From Acanthaster planci (Eukaryota; Echinodermata; Asteroidea; Valvatida; Acanthasteridae): DNA of 10,671 bases. The notes beneath the pieces are model-generated. The model saw only the letters and a list, made by a program, of their open reading frames with translations. It had not been told where the DNA came from and searched no databases. Shown here piece after piece: positions 1 through 6,040 of this stretch; positions within the stretch are counted from its first letter, which is position 1, and the number at the start of each line of letters is the position of its first letter. The DNA lies in the NCBI RefSeq assembly GCF_001949145.1, contig NW_019091586.1, forward strand, positions 394,356 through 405,026, given 5' to 3'. The translations under genes and the position numbers were made by a program.

Positions 1-2376
1 ACGTACTCAAACTTTCCTCGTTCTATGAATTAATTGCCTCATTTCATGAACCAAAAATTTAACTCACCAAGTTACATTGAAAAAAAACACAGTTAAATTA
101 ACAGTGACCTGGACAAAATTGTTTCGATTGTAAATCCAAGAAACAAATCAAATCAAAACATTCACTTCTTCATTAGACTGGTTGCAAATTGAAACTGTGC
201 ATTTCTCATTTTTGCTAATACATGATGTGACATTCTACTTTCAAAAGTGTACCACCAACAATTTTACAGTATTACGCATCCTCGGAAATGCATATCCCAC
301 TCAAAAACATAGAAAATTACATAAAAAAATAAAAAACCACAAAAGAAGATCCATAGCCATTCAAATTCAATGCAAAGCATGGTGTGTAAATCTTGTGATG
401 CTCCAAAGTTGTGTACCCTTTCAAAACTACTGCAGTAGTTGGGACTTTGAAGAGCACTCACTAAACTCAAGCTTTTTTTAGACAATAACAAAACAATCCC
501 TGCTGATGTTAATGTATTTTAAGTAGGCTGGAAGTCACACACTTAAAAAGGCAGTTTAGGAACAATGACATAATCTTTTGTGTTGTTAAGAGAGTTGAAG
601 AACTTTGTTAATTGCATAAGAGGAACGTTTTCCTTACTCCATTACCATCCCATCAGATAAAAAATTGCCACAATCACACTACAAACCATTCCATACAACT
701 TCAATGATTCCAGTGAGCGATTTAAACTAAGAAAACACAGCGAGTAACCCTAATTTTGTGCATATTTTGTGTTCACACAGAGTCTATTTTGAGGATTTAA
801 AAGTTAAATTTCAGTTCTCTAATGGTAGGCTACTGTAGCACTTTTAAGATTTTCTGTGGGAAGAAATTCCATATCATTCACATGATATTGTTTTGAATGG
901 CTCTTAAATTTCCCATCATGTGCGTGACCACTTTAACACAACATCATCACAGGTTGGAAGAGAGGCATATACATGTACACTGTGCAACCACAAGGCTGCC
1001 CACATCATCTAGACTAGAAAGCGGCTGTAATTCTTTCACTAATAGTTTATCCTTCAGCCTTAATGGGATCAGAATTTATCCCATGGGAGTTATTCTCCCT
1101 ACTACACTGCTGAAAAGGTTAGGGCATGACTCATTTTTTTATACACTCTACTGGTCACTGAACTGGATCTTTTATTGCTGCTTTCCAATCTTGCACAAAG
1201 TTTAATTGAAATTAATAACATTCTCGTTGGACAATCATTATGCACTATTCACTTTAACTTTTTGAAAGGTTCCAGAATTGTCTGATCAGCATTTGACATC
1301 AACATTTTCTACCCAACCTTCCTTATATTATGCCAAGATTTCTTTTCCTAATAAAAAGATATCGAGATTGTTTGAGATACAAATTACAGGGCATATTGTT
1401 CATGGCCTTTTGTCCAGTAATATCGCCAGATTGAATGCATATAAAGTTATAAGAGCCTGAAGAAGTACCAAAGCTTTTCAGCCAGATAAAAAATTAAGCT
1501 TTGAATTCTTTATAAGGGTCAAAATATATTTATTTCAAGTGATACAGATAAAGCAGTTTCATGAAACTGTGTAGGGAGGAAGTTCTTAGACTTGCAGTCT
1601 TTGCCTGTGGCTCGTCCGTCAACAGAACCACAGGTGTCCTTGAGTGGCCTGCCTGGCCAAAACCGCAGAGGGGGGGGGGAGGAACGTGTATACAAATACT
1701 GATAGCTTCATTGCGGGGAGATTGTAGAGAAAATCTCTGCAGCCTTCAACATTCCACCGCAACACTCTACCGCAGTTTTCCCCCAACTTATCCCGGACGA
1801 GATTTGAGATGACTCCTTAAGAGAGCCCTTTGGTTCTATTTTAACCCCCAAAAGACACAATGCAAATCTGGAAAAGTTCATGAGATTGTCACGAAAGTGT
1901 GCTTTCGTTACAGTATACACACAAAATCATGCTCGTTTAGATGTATATGTACTTATGCCTAGACTTAGGCGATATTTTCCCAAGGTTATACTTAGGTTAT
2001 AATGTAATTATCGTTTTTTCATTTATTTTCATTAATGTTTAGATTGTTATCTAACGTCTTGGATTTATGTTTATTGTACAACACCTGTCGTCTGAGGCCT
2101 ATGTCTAGCTCATAAAGTTGTGTAAATGACGGGGTCGTCGAAAGCCCGTAGCCTAGCCCCTTTGACAGTACAAGTGTACAGTTTTTCTTCACATAAGCTT
2201 GTGATAATTAATACAGGCGTTGAAATAATAATTACGGGGGCACAGATGCAAAGAAGTCTTCCGTATTTGTTGACTGAATCTCCTCTTGGAGTCAAGTTGC
2301 TCTTTGAGGCAGTCTGCACAACAGGTATGTCCACGAAAAATGACGCGCGATGCTTTCTTTCCTGACAATTTCACAG
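1..2376. other. Non-coding sequence upstream of the LAMP-like exon
   Basis: I recognise no exon with confidence in this stretch. It is AT-rich, all frames are broken by stops, and the longer open stretches (897-1205, 1278-1460, 1561-1812) show no domain, codon bias or good splice sites at both ends. Because the exon at 2377 begins in mid-codon, at least one coding exon must lie upstream, so this is most likely intron. Small local structures are a G10 run at 1670-1679 and a 7-bp inverted repeat, CCTGTGG at 1604-1610 with CCACAGG at 1628-1634. The only strong donor-like site is CAG|GTATGT at 2322-2330, discussed under its own entry. Confidence 0.5.
2162..2324 (+). other. Doubtful candidate exon just upstream of the LAMP-like exon
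   Basis: A stretch open in one frame ends at the consensus donor CAG|GTATGT (GT at 2325). If spliced to the acceptor at 2376 it would exit in phase 1, as the next exon requires, reading ...LFEAVCTT then E-LEGDF. The implied intron is only 52 bp (2325-2376), while the next one is 2,966 bp. The encoded residues (LVIINTGVEIIITGAQMQ and neighbours) could form beta strands and include a Cys, but codon use is AT-rich and I see no clear LAMP match. The 5' boundary is a guess; several AGs near 2155-2180 could serve as acceptor. Phase compatibility with a good donor is the only real support. Confidence 0.17.
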
Positions 2377-2547
2377 AGTTGGAGGGAGATTTCAAGCAGG
2401 GTACCAATCTCCTGCCAAACACAGTGTATTACAAATACATCTACCAGTGTGACCAGGAGCTGGTGCTAGATCTGGATGGCGGTTATGGCAAAGTATACCT
2501 GTGGGATATGAAACTTAGACCATTCGCCGAAGACTCCGGTGGACAAG
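2377..2547 (+). CDS. Internal exon of a LAMP-like lysosomal membrane glycoprotein (partial gene)
   Basis: A 171-bp exon, phase 1 at both ends. The acceptor is a pyrimidine-rich tract ending TTTCACAG at 2376 and the donor is CAAG|GTAAAG with GT at 2548. It encodes about 57 residues, starting ELEGDFKQGTN and containing VYYKYIYQCDQE, then DLDGGYGKVYLWDMKLRPF and ending EDSGGQ. Codon use is clearly coding-like against the AT-rich flanks. In LAMP proteins the last disulfide loop begins at a Cys after an aromatic/Lys context and continues through an alternating hydrophobic strand ending in a Q/R-x-F motif, about 36 residues before the final Cys. Here Cys-25 of the exon, the strand and the RPF sequence fit that layout, with the partner Cys in the next exon. 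LAMPs coat the lysosomal limiting membrane. The frame also stays open upstream to 2286, so an earlier acceptor (2312 or 2324) is possible but has a poorer pyrimidine tract. The family call is from architecture and remembered sequence pattern, not a search. Confidence 0.6.
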
Positions 2548-3000
2548 GTAAAGACCTCACCGTAAGAAAAGGACACGAGCTCTTTAACCTTTCCCACATT
2601 AAGAGGAAAATAAACGCTGAAAGATGTATAAACAACGCAGGATCATAATCGGCCTGTCATAATTCAGCGTTTAATACTGCATAACGGAAGCTTCATAGGA
2701 CAACCTCCATCCCCCCAAAGCTGCTGCAAACAGTTTCCCTGAATACCATAGCACGTGCTTCAGTACCAAATCTTTACGAAGGTCGACTGCAATAATGTAG
2801 CATGAACAGTTTTATACTGTTTTAATTCCATATTTTTTTCCATGGTCTGTTTGAGTTTTTTCAAAGATAGTGCAAAGATTACAACATTGTCATCCACGAA
2901 TGCACGGTAGTAAGAAATGTGAACTGCCTCCATTACAACCGAGCGCTTTGTCTCCCCAAATTGGCTCTTAAACTCTCAAGTTGTCGACAAACCATGGCTG

Positions 3001-3187
3001 CAAAATATCAAGTATCAAAAATTTAACTTCACAGTGCTGGCAAAAGGACGGAAATAACAACACTTGACTACAATTACAAAATATTATGAAATTACAAAAT
3101 ATTAAGTGTCAAAAATTTTACTTCACAGTGCTGGAAAAGGAAGGAAATAACAACACTTGACTACAATTACAAAATATTATGAAACTA
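3001..3187. repeat. Tandem duplication, two copies of 94 and 93 bp
   Basis: Copy 1 spans 3001-3094 and copy 2 spans 3095-3187. Both run from a CAAAATAT start through TTCACAGTGCTGG and AACAACACTTGACTAC to ATTACAAAATATTATGAAA. They differ by a handful of substitutions (for example AAGTATC versus AAGTGTC, GGCAAAAGGACGG versus GGAAAAGGAAGG) and one single-base indel, which indicates a fairly recent local duplication. A shorter repeat, ATTACAAAATATTA, lies at the junction and recurs within each unit. It could have mediated the duplication by slippage or unequal exchange. There is no coding signal. Confidence 0.9.
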
Positions 3188-3986
3188 TTGCCTTTTCTGT
3201 TAACACTAACGGGCAAATATGCATTTGCGAACACTGTCATAATTACAGAGTTCTATTATCTGCCATTTCACATCTCATCCCATGGATCTTCCAATTCCCA
3301 TTCCATGTGCTTGCTGTGGTTACTCAAGCAGAACGACATTGTGGGATTTGAGGCAACATTGACTCCATAGGCTGCGTGTGCGTTACTTCATTAGCCCCTG
3401 GTCGTGTTGATTACGAAAATGGCGCTGACTGGCGCTTCAGGATGACTATACATCCGGTTCGTATCAAAGTGTGACGTCACGTCAGTTTAAACCACGCGCA
3501 CTACACATAGAGTTACATGCAACCATGGAACCGGAAGTTAACGCGCAACATGAGTGTTCGTCCGATGGAAGCCTGCAATCAGTGGTGCGTGTGAGTGTAT
3601 GACGAAGTCACTTACAAACCGGACAAACAGAAAGTCAATCTCAAAAGCTGCACGCTCGCGCCTAAATATTCTCCTGCATGTCACGCACGAGTAAATCTGC
3701 ATTAAGCGTAAGCACACTGACTGATGTCCAAATTTAAATATCCCAAATTGGGTGCGTTCGATTAGCTTCCCTGAATACAACAGTGTTACACGCAAGGGAA
3801 GCTTCGAAATGAGGCTGATCGAACGCTGCAGTGTATTCACCAAGGCATATTCTGGGAAAAAGGTCAAATCCCGCCACATTTCACCATTTCCATGCTCGAA
3901 CAGTCCATCCGTGACGTCATTACACTCGGACAGCCTCCAGAGACCAGCTCACCAACAGGTGGCTGACACCAGGGCAGGCACGGAGA

Positions 3987-3994
3987 TCACGTGA
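3987..3994. promoter_or_regulatory. TCACGTGA E-box, close to a CLEAR/M-box site
   Basis: The palindrome TCACGTGA lies in ATCACGTGAC, matching nine of ten positions of the vertebrate CLEAR consensus GTCACGTGAC bound by TFEB/MITF factors. These factors activate lysosomal genes, LAMPs among them, in vertebrates. Here it is in the intron of a LAMP-like gene, but also inside a transposon-like element, so the match may be fortuitous. Confidence 0.3.
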
Positions 3995-4013
3995 CGGCTA
4001 AACAAACAATCTC

Positions 4014-4040
4014 GTGTAAGTTTGACTTACACGTGTAAGT
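4014..4040. repeat. Perfect 16-bp palindrome with an overlapping second inverted repeat
   Basis: ACTTACACGTGTAAGT at 4025-4040 is a perfect palindrome centred on CACGTG. Its left half also pairs with GTGTAAGT at 4014-4021, giving a second hairpin across a 3-base spacer. The structure abuts the inner edge of the right arm of the inverted-repeat element and looks like its subterminal repeat. Confidence 0.75.
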
Positions 4041-4098
4041 TAATCGAACGCACCCATAGTAGGATATTTAAAGTAGGTCTTCATGTACCAGGGGTTAG

Positions 4099-5048
4099 AT
4101 CATGCAAGGCATGGTGGGAACCAACATGGCGCAGTAAGATCGTACCCATAGGAAGAGGTTGGATTTGACGTCACACAAAGATCATCATTACCAAAAATCC
4201 ATAAAAGGCCCATTCAAAAGGGGTGGCTCTGTGTACGTAGTTACGCGCACGCGCATTATGTCAAATTGCGTAGCTAGGCGTGAACTAGTATAGGCTGCTG
4301 TACCGTAAAACATGAGAAACATGCCTCCGCTTACCTGACTGTAACAGGAACGTGACTGGCTCAAGTCTCGCAAGTGAATTTAGGGGGCTCCAAGCTACAC
4401 AAACCATACAAAAATACATCCCTCTAAATCATGATATGATAATTCTCACACACGTGTATGTAGTTTGTTCACGTACATAGTCAACACAGTCACCGTTATA
4501 TGCCCATTGCCAAATCCGGATCAATGCAACAACTCTTACCCATGGATGTCCAGTGTAAAATTCGTTGCCACCTGCAAAATATTTAAGCTCCATGTAAACT
4601 TTTTGCATTATTTGCAAGTTTACTGCTCGAAGGCTATCTCCACGAAAACTGGCCTTGAAAATCAGTTGAGTTGTTCAGTTTCAGTGTCTTGAGAGGAGCA
4701 TGTCATTGCCCCTATAGTGAAATATCCAGAGGCAGTATGTGCAAATAGTTTTTGTCAACATTTTTGACAAAACTCTGGCAAATAAAACTTCATGAGTTGG
4801 CCTTTCATGTAGGGTATTTGCAATTTACTTCCTATTAACGTATACAAGAATATGACCTCATCAATGTTACAAACTATCTCTGTACAAACTATGTATCCCT
4901 GCTGTCATGAGTTCGCGCATGCAATAGCGAAGACTGTACGAATTTCTGGTAATGATGTCAGGAAAACAACCTGCGCATGCACTACGCATGTGCAACCACA
5001 GCCAGCCCAGCGGTCACCAGATGTGAGACCTTCGAGGCAAGTTGCAAG
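4099..5048. other. Intronic stretch without a recognised gene
   Basis: Just after the inverted-repeat element there is CATGCAAGGCATG (4101-4113, a short hairpin) and the third CRE. From 4230 to 4350 the sequence is moderately rich in CpG, with GCGCACGCGCAT. From 4910 to 4995 there are several alternating purine/pyrimidine motifs, CGCGCATGCA, TGCGCATGCA and CGCATGTGCA, loosely like NRF1 half-sites. The open reading frames here show no domain. Confidence 0.4.
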
Positions 5049-5334
5049 GTGGCAGATATATAGCATCATAAATGAAGGTGTATCGCCCCTCCCAGGCGCG
5101 GATCAAGGGGATTGGGGGTCGAACCTTGCCCCCCGAGACCCCCCCCCCAAAAAAAAGAAGAACAAAATGGGGAAAATAATAACACGAAGAACTAAAGTGA
5201 CTGCACTGCATTGTAAACAATGCATGTCATATATAATGTTTCATCATCGTTTCCGCTTGTCTGCAAAAATGAGACATTAATTTGAAAAAAAGTCTCCAGC
5301 TGGACCCCCACCCAAACATTCCTGCATCTGCCAC
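5049..5334. mobile_element. Degraded GC-rich MITE-like element
   Basis: GTGGCAGAT at 5049-5057 is perfectly inverted as ATCTGCCAC at 5326-5334, 286 bp end to end. Inside the left end lies GGCGCGGATCAAGGGG (5095-5110) followed by a 7-bp inverted repeat, GGGGGTC (5114-5120) with GACCCCC (5137-5143), then C10 and A8 runs. Inside the right end is TGGACCCCCACCC (5301-5313). This resembles the widespread animal element family whose ends read roughly CAGTGGCGGATCCAGGGGG, here heavily decayed. I found no target-site duplication, and the boundaries are approximate. Confidence 0.35.
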
Positions 5335-5513
5335 TTCTCCCTGCTCACATTGTAGCGTGATGTCTATTAGTTTTGGTCAAGCGTGACCGTAGCTTTTGGA
5401 AAACGGCAGCTGTGCCGAGGTATATATTTTAAACCATCCCGTCCATTTTGTTGTTTTGCGGGTCTGTTCTTGATCATTTATTTTAGCATTTGTTTGGTTT
5501 CGGTCCCGGACAG

Positions 5514-5698
5514 TTCAAGTGTGTTCAAGCTCGTCGACGGTCGTCATCGTGTCCTCCGTCGTTGGAGTTTTGGCTGCTGCCATCATCATCGTAATCATAG
5601 CCACCGTTTGTTTCAAGTATTGCAAGCGATCTAGATCAACAAATCTAACAGTCAATGCTTGGAACACAGAGAGCGTGGGAATACTTTCAGGCCGCTAA
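5514..5698 (+). CDS. Terminal exon of the LAMP-like gene: last Cys, membrane segment, short tail, stop
   Basis: The acceptor is the pyrimidine-rich tract ending GGTCCCGGACAG at 5513. Entering in phase 1, the split codon G|TT reads Val, then QVC. The exon gives 61 residues and TAA at 5696-5698. Residue 4 is a Cys, 36 residues after the Cys of the previous exon, which is the spacing of the last LAMP disulfide loop. A Ser run (SSSS) follows, then a single membrane segment at about residues 9-34, made almost wholly of V, I, A, G, S, T and L. A basic stop-transfer and tail begins KYCKRSRS. The tail is 27 residues and ends WNTESVGILSGR. Classical LAMP tails are shorter and end GYxx-hydrophobic. That signal is missing, and ESVGIL is the nearest thing to an acidic dileucine sorting signal. 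Topology should be type I. Other single-pass receptors could have a similar exon, but phase and Cys spacing with 2377-2547 favour a LAMP-like protein. Confidence 0.62.
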
Positions 5699-6040
5699 CC
5701 CTAAAAACAAAACAAAACAAAAACACGTTCATTGTTCTCGCCTGCAACACCTTAGCAGATGGCTTTTGGTATTCGCCGTTACAGTAGTTTCAGTCTTAGA
5801 CCCAAAAAAGTGTCTGTTTGAATCTGGTCAGGAGCCGGCTTCAAAGTTGCGCGGCGACGCGGCTTTTTTTAAACCTCACTTTTGACTAAATCTATGGGGA
5901 CTCCTTTACTATGTTACTAAACTCTACTTCACAAAAAACACATAAAATTACGCAGTATAGCAGGATTCCAGGCGATTAAGCACGTTTGGCAACTTTCGAA
6001 CATCGTTTTATACCAAATAAAACTTTGGGGGGGGGCGGTG
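5699..6040 (+). other. Proximal 3' UTR candidate of the LAMP-like gene
   Basis: It follows the TAA directly. It holds an AAAAC-type simple repeat (about 5701-5723) and an AATAAA at 6016-6021, followed closely by a G-rich run (6027-6035), which would be compatible with cleavage near 6035-6050. Nothing in it looks coding. Confidence 0.35.
6016..6021 (+). terminator. Candidate proximal polyadenylation signal AATAAA
   Basis: A canonical hexamer about 320 bases past the stop codon of the LAMP-like gene, with a G9 run and GGTG immediately downstream. It lacks a strong T/GT-rich element, so it is only a candidate. Confidence 0.35.

Larger units (their letters stand above)
3722..4083. mobile_element. 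Terminal-inverted-repeat element (MITE-like), 362 bp
   Basis: The arms 3722-3768 and 4037-4083 pair without gaps over 47 bp with about nine or ten mismatches, including a perfect 16-bp core, TGGGTGCGTTCGATTA at 3749-3764 against its complement at 4041-4056. A second block, TTTAAATAT, is conserved further out. Inside the left arm is a nested inverted set: GCGTTCGATTAG (3754-3765) with CTGATCGAACGC (3815-3826, one mismatch), AGCTTCCC (3764-3771) with GGGAAGCT (3796-3803), and TGAATAC (3772-3778) with GTATTCA (3833-3839). There is no transposase ORF, so it would be non-autonomous. I see no convincing target-site duplication, and the exact ends and superfamily are undetermined. Confidence 0.7.
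3395..4094. mobile_element. Possible outer element bounded by CCCCTGGT inverted ends and TTAG direct repeats
   Basis: The sequence TTAG-CCCCTGGT at 3391-3402 is mirrored by ACCAGGGG-TTAG at 4087-4098. That is an 8-bp inverted repeat flanked on both sides by the same four bases, 700 bp apart. This arrangement resembles a non-autonomous cut-and-paste element with a 4-bp target duplication. piggyBac-type elements use TTAA and C-rich ends, and TTAG would be a variant of that. Homology between the ends stops after 8 bp and no transposase is present, so chance cannot be excluded. It encloses the better-supported inverted-repeat element at 3722-4083. Confidence 0.28.
3416..4173. promoter_or_regulatory. 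CpG-rich cluster of CRE, ETS-like and YY1-like sites
   Basis: Three perfect CREB/ATF palindromes TGACGTCA lie at 3472-3479, 3912-3919 and 4166-4173. I saw no others in the window. Nearby are ETS-type sites ACCGGATGT (reverse strand, 3450-3458) and ACCGGAAGT (3530-3538), YY1-like AAAATGGCG (3416-3424) and ACATGGCGC (4124-4132), and a TCACGTGA E-box (3987-3994). The block is visibly richer in CpG than its surroundings. CRE, ETS and YY1 sites together are typical of TATA-less CpG promoters and some enhancers in animals. One CRE and the E-box fall inside the inverted-repeat element, so part of the cluster may have been brought by a transposon. No transcription start or flanking exon is evident. 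Confidence 0.4.
2548..5513 (+). other. Intron of the LAMP-like gene (2,966 bp)
   Basis: It begins GTAAAG and ends in a T-rich tract followed by CGGACAG. Both flanking exons are phase 1, so removal restores one frame, Q|G+TT giving Val then QVC. I see no further exon inside: the open stretches at 3157-3370, 3538-3994, 4188-4692 and 4852-5280 lack recognisable domains and overlap repeats. The intron carries a tandem duplication (3001-3187), a CpG-rich regulatory-looking block (about 3416-4173), an inverted-repeat element (3722-4083) and a degraded GC-rich element (5049-5334). The parts from 2548 to 3000 and 4330 to 5048 hold nothing I can name, except a 9-bp hairpin, TTTTGTCAA/TTGACAAAA at 4750-4772. 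Confidence 0.55.

Noticed and set aside
1561-1812. ATG-initiated 83-codon frame containing a CCTGTGG/CCACAGG hairpin and a G10 run
   Set aside because: The low-complexity GGGG and mixed composition do not look coding, and no domain is visible.
3001-3187. Possible CRISPR or satellite array
   Set aside because: Only two directly adjoining copies without spacers, in eukaryotic-type sequence; it is a simple tandem duplication.
4750-4772. Hairpin TTTTGTCAA/TTGACAAAA
   Set aside because: AT-rich 9-bp arms with no partner motif; such hairpins are common by chance here.
5117-5127. tRNA-like B box on the - strand (GGTTCGACCCC), possible SINE or tRNA
   Set aside because: No A box at the right distance and no cloverleaf; it lies in the GC hairpin of the degraded element.
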